A stretch of DNA of 11,795 bases, taken from positions 1-11,795 of the forward strand of contig CAKPVW010000052.1 of assembly GCA_934196075.1 (NCBI GenBank), read 5' to 3'. The notes below the pieces were generated by a model. The model searched no databases. It was not told the origin of the DNA and saw only the letters and a list, made by a program, of their open reading frames with translations. Below, in pieces: positions 1-7,465 of the stretch; within the stretch, counting starts at the first letter, position 1, and each line of letters begins with the position of its first letter. Source of the DNA: an uncultured Anaerovibrio sp. (lineage in GTDB: Bacteria; Bacillota; Negativicutes; Selenomonadales; Selenomonadaceae). Both the position numbers and the translations under genes were made by a program.

Positions 1-2357
1 ATATTGATAGCGCAGGAACGGAGCCATGCGTTATGATCCTGATAACGACGAACAATTTCCTCATGAGCTTCAATATAAGCATTGAAATCCTTCATAATGA
101 AGAACTCATCATTGCTATTTACCAGATAATCAAAGAGGCTCTGGAAGTTGCCATAGGTGCCATCAGTCATCTGATTCATAACCAGACGAACATTGGCATT
201 GGTGTTGTACTCATCCCATGCGCTGTAGCCGCCATGCTCATAAAGATTAATAACCTCCTCGGAACGCATACCAAAGATTACGCAGTTTTCATCCCCTACC
301 TGCTCATGAATCTCTACATTAGCGCCGTCCATAGTTCCCAGAGTAATAGCACCGTTCATCATGAACTTCATGTTACCAGTACCGGAAGCCTCCTTGGAAG
401 CTGTGGAAATCTGCTCGTGGACATCGGCTGCAGGATATACCTTTTCACCCAGAGATACCCCGAAGTTCTCCAGGAAGACAACCTTAATCTTGCCATCAAT
501 GCTTGGATCTGTATTAATCTTGTTAGCTACAGCCAAAATCAGGCGAATAGTCTCCTTGGCTACAAAATAACCAGGAGCAGCCTTGCCGCCAAAGAAATAT
601 ACCACTGGTACAGGCATCTTGTACTCTGGATCATTCTTCAGGCGATCATACTGATACATAATATGCATGATATTCATCAGCTGACGCTTGTAGGAATGAA
701 TACGCTTTACCTGTACATCAAAGATGGAATCAATCTTGATACGTACCTTGTTGTGGGACCATACATACTGAGCCAAAGCACGCTTTCTCGCACGCTTTAC
801 CTTGTCCAGCTGCTTCAGGAAGGCTGGATCATTTACATACTGATTCAGCTGCTTCATCATGCGGGTGTCCCCTCTCCACTGACGAGTCAGCTTGTCATCA
901 ATAACATGAGCCAGGGCATTGTTAGCACTAATGAGCCAACGACGATGGGTAATACCGTTGGTCTTGTTATTGAACTTATCTGGATAATACTGATAGAAAT
1001 ACTTCAGAGTGCTTTCCTTCAGAATATTGGTGTGCAGTCTTGCTACGCCGTTAACGCTAAAGGAGCCAACTACAGCCAGACGAGCCATATGAACCTGGCC
1101 ATCCTGAATAATGGACAGCTCATGAATCAGATTCTCATCCCCTGGATACTTGGAGCGTACCTCATAGAGGAAGCGACGGTTAATCTCGTCAATAATCATG
1201 TAGATACGTGGCAGCAGATCCTTGAACAGATCTCTATCCCATTTCTCCAAAGCCTCTGGCAAAATGGTGTGGTTGGTGTAGGCTACAGTATGACTGGTAA
1301 TATCCCAAGCTACATCCCAATCCAGACCATAATCATCAATAAATACGCGCATCAGCTCTGCTACTGCTACTGCTGGATGGGTATCGTTAATCTGAATGCA
1401 TACCTTATCTGCAAAGGTGGTAACATCATCATGGGTACGCATGAAATGGCGTACAATGCTCTGTACACCGGCAGATACAAAGAAGTATTCCTGAACCAGA
1501 CGGAGACGCTTGCCCTCATCGGTGCTATCATTTGGATACAGGAATTCAGTAATCTTATTTACCTTGTTACGGTACTCCTGACGCTCCTTAATCTCATCAT
1601 TGGTAAGGCTTGCATAATCGGAGAAATCCTGATTGGCCTCAGCATTCCAAAGACGCAGAGTATTGACAGTGCGGTTCTTGTAACCAATAACAGGTACATC
1701 ATAAGGCACTGCGGTAACCTCGGTGTATTCATCGTGAACAGCTGTGGAGGAACCATCATCATTAATATGCATATAAGCCTTGCCGCCAAAGCGAACCTTT
1801 ACAGCCTTGTTAGGCTTGCGGAACTCCCAGGCAAAGCCATTGCGCAGCCAGTTATCTGGAATCTCAACCTGCTGGCCATTAACAACCTTCTGCTCGAAAA
1901 GGCCATACTGATAGCGGATGCCGCAGCCATGAGCAGCCAGTCCCAGAGAAGCCATGGAATCAATGAAGCAGGCTGCCAAACGGCCCAAGCCGCCATTGCC
2001 CAGACCTGCATCTGGCTCTTCCTCATAAAGATCGTGGATATCCAAATCCAGATCCTGCAGCATTGCCTTCAGGGCATTCTTCAAATCCAAGTTAATCAGG
2101 TTGGTATTCAAAAGACGCCCCAACAGGAACTCAATGGAGAAATAAAAAACCTGCTTCTCATCGTTTTCCTGATACTGCTTATTAGTTTTAATCCAATTTT
2201 CAGAAGTATACTGTTTTACAACCTGTGCCAAGGTTTCATAAAGTTCATGTTCGCTGAGGTCAGAAAGCTCACGGCCATAATTTATCTGGGCTGTGGTAAC
2301 AAAACGCTGCTTCAGCTCTTCCTTCATGGTATCAATGTCTCGCTCAATTACTGACAT
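1..2357 (-). CDS. glgP: Glycogen/alpha-glucan phosphorylase, 3' end cut by window edge
   Basis: Pyridoxal-phosphate enzyme that removes glucose from the non-reducing ends of glycogen or maltodextrin as glucose-1-phosphate, in the cytoplasm. 785 codons are visible from the ATG at 2357; bacterial members are about 800-820 residues, so only some 25-40 C-terminal residues lie beyond the left edge. Family signatures seen: YFSIEFLLGR at residues 72-81, GLGNGGLGRLAACF at 119-132, and the cofactor motif EASGTGNMKFMMNG with the PLP lysine at about residue 664. AGGAG lies 8 nt before the ATG. It sits downstream of glgCD on the same strand but behind a terminator and with its own promoter. The codons TTA, CTA and TCA are missing after codon 2, which is unusual next to glgC and the transporter and suggests strong expression. 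Glycogen versus maltodextrin preference cannot be told from sequence alone; the glg neighbourhood favours glycogen. Confidence 0.96.
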   Translation of the reverse strand, partial: MSVIERDIDTMKEELKQRFVTTAQINYGRELSDLSEHELYETLAQVVKQYTSENWIKTNKQYQENDEKQVFYFSIEFLLGRLLNTNLINLDLKNALKAMLQDLDLDIHDLYEEEPDAGLGNGGLGRLAACFIDSMASLGLAAHGCGIRYQYGLFEQKVVNGQQVEIPDNWLRNGFAWEFRKPNKAVKVRFGGKAYMHINDDGSSTAVHDEYTEVTAVPYDVPVIGYKNRTVNTLRLWNAEANQDFSDYASLTNDEIKERQEYRNKVNKITEFLYPNDSTDEGKRLRLVQEYFFVSAGVQSIVRHFMRTHDDVTTFADKVCIQINDTHPAVAVAELMRVFIDDYGLDWDVAWDITSHTVAYTNHTILPEALEKWDRDLFKDLLPRIYMIIDEINRRFLYEVRSKYPGDENLIHELSIIQDGQVHMARLAVVGSFSVNGVARLHTNILKESTLKYFYQYYPDKFNNKTNGITHRRWLISANNALAHVIDDKLTRQWRGDTRMMKQLNQYVNDPAFLKQLDKVKRARKRALAQYVWSHNKVRIKIDSIFDVQVKRIHSYKRQLMNIMHIMYQYDRLKNDPEYKMPVPVVYFFGGKAAPGYFVAKETIRLILAVANKINTDPSIDGKIKVVFLENFGVSLGEKVYPAADVHEQISTASKEASGTGNMKFMMNGAITLGTMDGANVEIHEQVGDENCVIFGMRSEEVINLYEHGGYSAWDEYNTNANVRLVMNQMTDGTYGNFQSLFDYLVNSNDEFFIMKDFNAYIEAHEEIVRRYQDHNAWLRSCAIN

Positions 2358-2365
2358 AATTTCAA

Positions 2366-2370
2366 CTCCT
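2366..2370 (-). promoter_or_regulatory. Ribosome binding site of glgP
   Basis: AGGAG 8 nt upstream of the ATG at 2357. It fixes the start, giving the N-terminus MSVIERDIDT, which suits the family. Confidence 0.8.
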
Positions 2371-2380
2371 ATCCTCTAAT

Positions 2381-2428
2381 GGAATAACCATAGCTCCGGT
2401 ATGTGTGCAGCCAGCACTATGATATTCC
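2381..2428 (-). promoter_or_regulatory. Stem-loop in the glgP 5' leader
   Basis: Two stacked arms face each other: GGAATA pairs with TATTCC (2423-2428 with 2381-2386) and CATAG pairs with CTATG (2417-2421 with 2389-2393), separated by a small 1x2 internal loop. The apical loop of 23 nt may close further through GCT/AGC. The element lies about 50 nt downstream of the predicted transcription start and ends 10 nt before the glgP Shine-Dalgarno sequence, so it could affect translation or mRNA stability. It has no T-tract and is not a terminator. I do not recognise it as a known riboswitch class. Confidence 0.4.
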
Positions 2429-2487
2429 CAACAACGGTGGAAAATGTAATTTTAAAAAACTATGAATAATATAATGACACCGCTTGT

Positions 2488-2515
2488 ATTATACCATATT
2501 TTTTCGATTTGTCCA
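2488..2515 (-). promoter_or_regulatory. Sigma-70/SigA-type promoter of glgP
   Basis: On the minus strand TGGACA (2515-2510) and TATAAT (2493-2488) are separated by 16 nt, and the -10 box is preceded by TGG, an extended -10. The predicted start of transcription is near 2481, giving a leader of about 120 nt. The promoter lies just downstream of the glgCD terminator, so glgP is likely transcribed independently of glgCD. Confidence 0.72.
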
Positions 2516-2536
2516 TTTTCCCATGGCTGTTGATGT

Positions 2537-2588
2537 AAAAAACCGCCGCAAAAGCATGGTATTTATGTCTACTATGCTTCTGCAGCGG
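2537..2588 (-). terminator. Intrinsic terminator after glgD
   Basis: A 15-bp stem (2574-2588 with 2543-2557) with a 16-nt loop is followed on the minus strand by TTTTTT (2542-2537). Two stem positions (2584/2547 and 2580/2551) are G-U pairs in minus-strand RNA but would be A/C mismatches in plus-strand RNA, which fixes the direction. It closes the glgC-glgD unit and separates it from glgP. Confidence 0.88.
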
Positions 2589-2657
2589 CCCTATTTATGC
2601 AGATTTTGCAGAAAAATAATTTTTTCCTGTGCTTCCCTGCACACTATTTTGCCATGA

Positions 2658-3764
2658 TTAGATTGTGGTATTCTTGGCAACAATTAAAGGATAATTATCA
2701 GCACCCTTCAGCCACTGATCCTTGCTAACAGTAACATTCTTGTCGCAGATAACATTGCGCAGCATTGCATTGTCCTCAATAACGCATCTTTCCATGATGA
2801 TGCAATCCTTAATCTTGACACCCTCGCCAATCTTAACATCCCGGAAGATAATACTGTTCTCTACCTCGCCCCGAATTTCACAGCCGTTGGCTACCAGACA
2901 ATTTACCACTCTGGAGGTATCTTTATACTGTACTGGTGCCGCATCCTTGGTCTTGGTATGAATCAAATTATCACCCATAAATACCTCGCTCCAAATTTCT
3001 GGATTGAGGAAATCCTTGTTGGCATTGAAGTATGCCATGGTAGAATTAATGCGAGATACATAGCCCTTGTGCTCATAGCCAAAAATGCTATACTCCTCCA
3101 TGTGACGAATAATGCCATCTAATAGGAAGTCAGTGCCCCCCCGCTCAAAGCCATTGGACACAACCTTCACAAAGGTGTCCTTGGACATCAGGTATACACC
3201 CAAGAAATCATTGGTACCGGCAGTAACAGTCATGGACTTGGCAATATCAGTAACCCGGCCGTTTTCTGTCACCTTCATTACAGCAGCATTGCCAGAAATA
3301 TCATCCTGAGCCTTGGAATAAACCATGGTTATATCCGCACCAGTATTCTGATGGAAGAGCAATACAGAGCGGAAATCCATATTGTACACACAATCTGCCT
3401 GAGCAATGAGAATATACTCCGCAGCATTGTGCTGAATATAATCCAAATTGCTGTACAGGCCCTGCAAATCTCCCGTAGCAGGCTTGCCATCATAAGGATC
3501 AGATGGCAGATAGGACAAACCACCACGATGGCGAGCCAAATCCCAATCCTTACCGGAACGCAGGTGGTCAAAAATGGATCTGGCATTGGCAGACAAAAGC
3601 ACGCCTACATTGCCAATACCGGAATTTACCATGTTGGAAACAGCAAAATCTATAACGCGATAACGTCCTGCAATTGGCAGGGACGCAACAGGACGATGCT
3701 CACACAACTCCTTCAGCATGGAGTTAGCACCATCCAGCTTTATAATACCCATCATATTACTCAA
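2658..3764 (-). CDS. glgD: Glucose-1-phosphate adenylyltransferase-like subunit GlgD
   Basis: Non-catalytic or regulatory partner of GlgC in heteromeric ADP-glucose pyrophosphorylase, as known for Firmicutes. The protein has an N-terminal nucleotidyltransferase-like fold (HRPVASLP, GRYRVIDFAVSNMVNSGI) and a C-terminal left-handed beta-helix seen as hexad-like repeats such as CEIRGEVENSIIFRDVKIGEG. It lacks the glycine-rich GGxGSRL loop found in the adjacent GlgC and has AD in place of the GD of SGDHIY, which is what marks it as GlgD and not a second GlgC. Start: a GTG at 3773 overlaps the Shine-Dalgarno GGAG and cannot be used. TTG at 3764 has 8 nt spacing and gives MSNMMGIIKL, matching the family; the protein is then 368 residues. 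It follows glgC by a gap of about 50 nt with no terminator, so they are co-transcribed. Confidence 0.92.
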   Translation of the reverse strand: MSNMMGIIKLDGANSMLKELCEHRPVASLPIAGRYRVIDFAVSNMVNSGIGNVGVLLSANARSIFDHLRSGKDWDLARHRGGLSYLPSDPYDGKPATGDLQGLYSNLDYIQHNAAEYILIAQADCVYNMDFRSVLLFHQNTGADITMVYSKAQDDISGNAAVMKVTENGRVTDIAKSMTVTAGTNDFLGVYLMSKDTFVKVVSNGFERGGTDFLLDGIIRHMEEYSIFGYEHKGYVSRINSTMAYFNANKDFLNPEIWSEVFMGDNLIHTKTKDAAPVQYKDTSRVVNCLVANGCEIRGEVENSIIFRDVKIGEGVKIKDCIIMERCVIEDNAMLRNVICDKNVTVSKDQWLKGADNYPLIVAKNTTI

Positions 3765-3772
3765 AACGATCA

Positions 3773-3776
3773 CTCC
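3773..3776 (-). promoter_or_regulatory. Ribosome binding site that decides the TTG start of glgD
   Basis: GGAG, continued as TGATC, lies 8 nt before the TTG at 3764. An upstream in-frame GTG at 3773 shares its first base with this GGAG, so that codon is excluded as a start. Confidence 0.75.
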
Positions 3777-3813
3777 GTTCTTATTATTGTCATTAATCTG
3801 ACCCCACGTCAGC

Positions 3814-4971
3814 TCAGCTTACCTGTTCTCCTTCTTCCGTGGCCTCTACTACCTCCCCCTCTGGGACTACAGCAATAGCGCCTGCCTCACCGGTTACAAC
3901 TGCACCGGCCGAAATAACACAGTTCTGGGCCACAATGGCATGATCAATAACAGCATTTTCCTCAATTTTGGTAAATGGCATAATGACGGAATTGGTAACC
4001 TTGGCGCCCTTGCCAATCTTTACCCCTGAGAAGAGGACAGAGTGATCCACCTCGCCAAAAATCATAGAGCCTTCATTCAGCATGGAATTGTGCACCCTTG
4101 CTTCATTGCCAATATAATGTGGCGGCAGAGATGGATTGGAGGAATAGATTGTCCAGGAGCTATTGAAGGAGAATGGCGGCTCATCTGCCAACAGATCCAT
4201 ATTGGCCTGCCACAAGCTCTCAATAGTTCCTACATCCTTCCAATACCCCTCAAAGGCGTAGGAATACAAACGAGCATTATCATTCAGCATAGCAGGAATG
4301 ATATTCTTGCCGAAGTCGTGACTAGAATTCTCATCAGCAGCATCTGCAATCAGATAACGGCTCAGGAACTCGCGATTGAAAATATAAATACCCATGGAGG
4401 CCAAATTGCTCTTTGGCTTAGCTGGCTTCTCCTCAAACTCAATAATCCGGCCATCTACAGAATCAGTATTCATAATACCAAAACGAGGAGCCTCATCCCA
4501 TGGTACCTCAAATACGCCAATGGTAGCATCCGCCTTGTTGGCACGATGCACATCCAGCATCTTGGAATAATCCATGGTATAGATATGGTCACCTGACAAA
4601 ATCAGCACATACTCTGGATCCATCATATCAATGAAATTCAGATTCTGATAAATGGCATCTGCAGTTCCCTTGTACCAATCGGCACCCTTGTCTCTAGCAT
4701 ATGGCGGCAGAATAAACACGCCACCGGTGGATTTATCCAAATCCCAAGCATTACCAGTTCCCAAATAGGTATGCAGCTCCAGTGGACGATACTGTGTCAG
4801 TACGCCAACCTTGTCTATACCAGAATTGGCACAATTGGACAGTGGAAAATCAATAATTCTGTATTTGCCGCCAAATGGCACTGCTGGTTTTGCAATATTC
4901 TTGGTCAAGGCGCCAAGACGACTTCCCTGGCCACCTGCAAGAATCATTGCCAAACACTTTGTTTTACTCAT
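3814..4971 (-). CDS. glgC: Glucose-1-phosphate adenylyltransferase (ADP-glucose pyrophosphorylase)
   Basis: Makes ADP-glucose and pyrophosphate from ATP and glucose-1-phosphate, the first committed step of glycogen synthesis. 385 residues, normal for a Firmicutes-type GlgC. Seen in order: nucleotide loop [10 protein letters not shown] (10-19), [20 protein letters not shown] (28-47), GTADAIYQN (102-110), the metal-site motif SGDHIY (126-131, Asp128), FEEKP (179-183) and ASMGIYIF (191-198) for sugar binding, then a C-terminal beta-helix from about 285. The short acidic tail after VVPEGEVVE is family-like but variable. The start ATG at 4971 follows GGGGTGAT with good spacing. It is the first gene of the glgC-glgD unit; its catalytic residues are intact, unlike GlgD, so the two probably form a heteromer. 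Confidence 0.96.
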   Translation of the reverse strand: MSKTKCLAMILAGGQGSRLGALTKNIAKPAVPFGGKYRIIDFPLSNCANSGIDKVGVLTQYRPLELHTYLGTGNAWDLDKSTGGVFILPPYARDKGADWYKGTADAIYQNLNFIDMMDPEYVLILSGDHIYTMDYSKMLDVHRANKADATIGVFEVPWDEAPRFGIMNTDSVDGRIIEFEEKPAKPKSNLASMGIYIFNREFLSRYLIADAADENSSHDFGKNIIPAMLNDNARLYSYAFEGYWKDVGTIESLWQANMDLLADEPPFSFNSSWTIYSSNPSLPPHYIGNEARVHNSMLNEGSMIFGEVDHSVLFSGVKIGKGAKVTNSVIMPFTKIEENAVIDHAIVAQNCVISAGAVVTGEAGAIAVVPEGEVVEATEEGEQVS

Positions 4972-5130
4972 AAAACATCACCCCTGTATCCTATTCAATA
5001 ACCTTTTCCTGTCCATGCTGTCCATCGCAGCAGCCTGACCATAAGACACATTCAAATTACTGCCCATAGTCCAGACAGGATTGCAATATTAGCTGCTGAT
5101 TATTTATTGTTATAGTTCCATACAAAAAGC
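4972..5130 (-). promoter_or_regulatory. Upstream region and probable leader of glgC
   Basis: About 160 nt lie between the upstream terminator and the glgC start. I see no convincing promoter; AT-rich hexamers such as TAATAT and TATAAC occur near 5085-5115 but lack a good -35 partner. CCTGTC on the minus strand (5079-5074) can pair with either of two downstream copies of GGACAG (5018-5023, or GACAGG at 5008-5013), which would allow two alternative hairpins in a transcript starting near 5100. No known riboswitch was recognised. Confidence 0.3.
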
Positions 5131-5169
5131 AAAAATCCTGCTTTTCTCCAAGAAAAAAACAGGATTTTT
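5131..5169 (-). terminator. Intrinsic terminator after the transporter unit
   Basis: A perfect 10-bp stem (5160-5169 with 5131-5140; CAGGATTTTT pairs with AAAAATCCTG) with an A/T-rich interior is followed on the minus strand by a second T run (TTTTTG at 5130-5121). The A-T flanks make it able to work in both directions, but only the minus strand has genes upstream. It ends the transporter and small-protein unit before glgC. Confidence 0.78.
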
Positions 5170-5219
5170 ATAATATTTTGTCTTTATTGAAATTGTGTCT
5201 ATTTCCCCAATAACAATTG

Positions 5220-5507
5220 TCAAAAAAATGCCATGAAAACCGAACCTACAAATAAAGATAGGCATAATCCCCATAAAAGGGAAATCAAAAATTTGAATTT
5301 CTGGGCATCTATTTTGGACATAACATTCAGCACTTCATAACAAAAAAATGCCAAAACAAAAAAGCACAAAGGCACATCCGCAGATTGCAGAGCAAAAATC
5401 AACATAGCTAGACATAAAATCAAAGATGCCTTTTCGCCAGCCGTAAATAACTGCCTTTTTTGCTTTTTATTCTCCTCCCAGGGCTTTCCGCCTCTAAAAG
5501 TACCCAC
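5220..5507 (-). CDS. Small three-helix membrane protein of unknown function
   Basis: 95 residues from a GTG at 5507 that follows AAGGAGG with 6 nt spacing. A longer in-frame reading to 5615 would overlap the transporter gene, has no ribosome site, and is rejected. The N-terminal 25 residues are polar and basic (GGKPWEENKKQKRQLF). Three hydrophobic segments follow at about 27-43, 46-64 and 73-94, with a short charged link NVMSKIDAQKF between the second and third. No family is recognised. It starts 46 nt after the stop of the ABC transporter gene with no terminator between, and a terminator follows, so the two are probably one transcription unit. It could be an accessory subunit of the transporter or simply a passenger; the sequence does not decide. 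Confidence 0.72.
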   Translation of the reverse strand: MGTFRGGKPWEENKKQKRQLFTAGEKASLILCLAMLIFALQSADVPLCFFVLAFFCYEVLNVMSKIDAQKFKFLISLLWGLCLSLFVGSVFMAFF

Positions 5508-5513
5508 AACCTG

Positions 5514-5520
5514 CCTCCTT
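5514..5520 (-). promoter_or_regulatory. Ribosome binding site that decides the GTG start of the small membrane protein
   Basis: AAGGAGG lies 6 nt before the GTG at 5507. It is the strongest Shine-Dalgarno match in the window and rules out the longer reading frame that overlaps the upstream gene. Confidence 0.8.
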
Positions 5521-5553
5521 TTGCAAAAATATATTACCACATATTGAATAAGA

Positions 5554-7272
5554 TTATCGCTTAATATCCTGCAGCTGCCAATAGCCATCCCCAGCCAGCA
5601 CCAGCTGCTTATCATGCCAATTCAACAGGCTGGAGCGATGTCCCACACTAACCACAGCCATCTGAGGCAGCAGCTGGTGAAGAATCTCATAGGCCTGAGC
5701 TTCTCTTGGTTCATCCAAGGCCGATGTGGATTCATCCAAAAAGACAATATCCGGCCGCAGGAGCAAAATGCGAATAAAAGCCAGCCGCTGCTGCTCACCC
5801 AGAGACAAAATCCGACTCCAATCCTCCACCACATCCAGCTGAGCAGCCAGCTTCTGCAAGCCAAAGCGCTCCAGCAAACCAGCTAAATTATCATCAGTAT
5901 TTTCCGGCACAGGCTGAGGATAATAAATAGCCCGCCTAAGGCTGCCTAGAGGCAAATAAGGACGCTGCGGCAAAAACATAGTACGCCAACCTGTAGGCAG
6001 AGATATTTCTCCTGCGCCATAGGGCCATATACCAGCCACAGCCCGCAGCATGGTACTTTTCCCTGCACCAGAGCCGCCGGTAATCAAAAGCCGCTTGCCT
6101 GCCGGCACAGCAATGGACAGCTTTTCTGCTAATTCCCGTCCATCAGGCAAGGCAATATTCATCTGCCACAGCTGCAAAGCATTGGTATCATTCCGCGTAA
6201 AGACAAAGTCCGAGGTTAAAGCCTCCGCTTCCTCCATATGCCCAGCAAAACCACCTAGACGGCGAATAACCGCTATATATTGCGCAATGCCATCATAGCT
6301 TTCTACAAAATAACTCAAGGCATCCTGTACCCGGCCAAAGGCGTTGATGGTCTGCATTAACCCCCCCATCTGCATAGTTCCATTGAAATACTGAGGTGCA
6401 CACATCAAAAGCGGCACAATCAAGGCAATCTGAGCATAACCATTCACATAGAAATTCAACAGCTTGATCTGCTTCATCAGCCCCCAGAAATTACCGATAA
6501 CCAGGGCAAATCGCTCCCGAAAATTCTGCAGCTCTGGCTTTTCGCCACCATAAAAGGCTACGCTTTCACTATTTTCCCTAAACCTAACCATACTGAAGCG
6601 GAAATCCGCCTCAAATCTCTGCTGATCATAATTCAAACGAATCAGCTTGTAGCCCACCTTATGAGCCAGCCAGGTACCTACAGCGGAATAAATCAAGGTC
6701 ACAAAAACCATATAGCCAGGCACAGAAAGCACCGTATCTCCCAGAGGAATATCCAGAGAACCAGATAGATTCCACAGAATAACTACAAAGGCGACCAAGG
6801 AGGTTGCCTGTTTAAGAACTCCTACAAACAAGTTCAGGGTTAAATTCACAAAGGAATTAACATCATCGGCTATACGCTGATCTGGATTATCCATATCATC
6901 CTGACCAGCTACCTGCAGACGATAATAAGTCTGATGCCCCAGCCATCTGTCCAAATATTTGTCTGTCATCCAGTTGCGCCATTTGATTTCCAAAATCTGT
7001 CTTACATAAATAGCATAGACCGCAAAAATAATGTGCAAAAAAGCAAAACCTGCAAATTGACCAATTAAGGGCCAAAAGGACTCAAAGTCCCGCTGCTGCA
7101 GAGCATTATAAAAATCATTATTCCAGCCATTCAGCAGCACCAGCATATATACCTGTCCCAAGGTGAGGGCAATAACCCCTGCCAGCAAGCCTCCAGCCTT
7201 CCATTTTTCCTGCGAATGCCAATAGGAACTCATTAGGCGCCAAGCCATTTGATACAATTTTTTATCCTTCAA
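5554..7272 (-). CDS. SbmA/BacA/YddA-like ABC transporter with fused ATPase
   Basis: Full half-transporter of 572 residues, close to E. coli YddA in length: a membrane domain of the ABC_membrane_2 / SbmA-BacA type (about 25-340) joined to an ATP-binding domain (about 365-572). Family hallmark: TYYRL followed by DNPDQRIADDV at 115-137. ATPase motifs: Walker A GGSGAGKS (399-406), Q-loop Gln436, signature LSLGEQQR (489-496; LSLGE replaces LSGGQ), Walker B DIVFLDE (508-514) and H-loop His545. It probably works as a homodimer in the inner membrane. Relatives carry peptides, cobalamin or fatty-acyl compounds; the substrate here is unknown. Start: TTG at 7272 with AGGAGG 11 nt upstream, a slightly long spacing; an ATT one codon earlier would space better but is a rare start. 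A run of seven G lies in the membrane domain (6361-6367). Confidence 0.88.
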   Translation of the reverse strand: MKDKKLYQMAWRLMSSYWHSQEKWKAGGLLAGVIALTLGQVYMLVLLNGWNNDFYNALQQRDFESFWPLIGQFAGFAFLHIIFAVYAIYVRQILEIKWRNWMTDKYLDRWLGHQTYYRLQVAGQDDMDNPDQRIADDVNSFVNLTLNLFVGVLKQATSLVAFVVILWNLSGSLDIPLGDTVLSVPGYMVFVTLIYSAVGTWLAHKVGYKLIRLNYDQQRFEADFRFSMVRFRENSESVAFYGGEKPELQNFRERFALVIGNFWGLMKQIKLLNFYVNGYAQIALIVPLLMCAPQYFNGTMQMGGLMQTINAFGRVQDALSYFVESYDGIAQYIAVIRRLGGFAGHMEEAEALTSDFVFTRNDTNALQLWQMNIALPDGRELAEKLSIAVPAGKRLLITGGSGAGKSTMLRAVAGIWPYGAGEISLPTGWRTMFLPQRPYLPLGSLRRAIYYPQPVPENTDDNLAGLLERFGLQKLAAQLDVVEDWSRILSLGEQQRLAFIRILLLRPDIVFLDESTSALDEPREAQAYEILHQLLPQMAVVSVGHRSSLLNWHDKQLVLAGDGYWQLQDIKR

Positions 7273-7283
7273 AATTCAAAAAT

Positions 7284-7289
7284 CCTCCT
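7284..7289 (-). promoter_or_regulatory. Ribosome binding site of the ABC transporter gene
   Basis: AGGAGG, 11 nt from the TTG at 7272. No ATG lies nearby in frame; the next one is codon 9 and would place this site about 35 nt away. Confidence 0.65.
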
Positions 7290-7465
7290 GACCTTAAGCA
7301 TATTTGAAACAGGGGCCATAAGCCTCCACTTCAACAGCAAAATTTTTATAGTCTTACTACCCAATAAATGATAGAATGTAATACATACCTCTACCAAAAT
7401 TGATATCTGTCTCCTGCTATCAGGATAGCAGATATATCATAAAATAATCTGAAAAGGAGCATATT
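7290..7465. other. Divergent intergenic region between the transporter and the membrane-protein gene
   Basis: This stretch serves as upstream region for both strands. The plus strand holds TTGATA (7400-7405) as a possible -35 box, but no good -10 partner at 16-18 nt. The minus strand holds TATAAA-like sequence near 7350 without a good -35. The inverted repeat at 7414-7431 is the only clear structured element. Confidence 0.4.
7414..7431. promoter_or_regulatory. Perfect inverted repeat, possible operator
   Basis: CTGCTATC-AG-GATAGCAG: two perfect 8-base arms with a 2-base centre, about 35 nt upstream of the plus-strand gene at 7466. ATATCTG (7403-7409) and CAGATAT (7429-7435) form a second, overlapping dyad. 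The short spacer suits a dimeric DNA-binding regulator better than an RNA hairpin. There is no T-tract, so it is not a terminator. Confidence 0.45.

Noticed and set aside
33..2354. 773-codon open frame on the plus strand
   Set aside because: It lies exactly codon-for-codon opposite glgP, has no ribosome site and resembles no protein; it results from codon avoidance in glgP.
3765..3773. Upstream GTG start for glgD
   Set aside because: The GTG shares a base with the Shine-Dalgarno GGAG, so it cannot be initiated from that site.
3351..4596. Plus-strand open frames of 175 and 184 codons opposite glgD and glgC
   Set aside because: Both are in the codon-aligned antisense frame of well-supported genes and lack family features.
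5131..5169. Hairpin before glgC as a riboswitch or attenuator of glgC
   Set aside because: It is a plain stem with T-rich flanks placed right after the preceding unit, and no promoter was found upstream of it that would drive only glgC.
5508..5615. N-terminal extension of the small membrane protein to 131 residues
   Set aside because: It would overlap the end of the transporter gene and lacks a ribosome site, whereas the GTG at 5507 has AAGGAGG at 6 nt.
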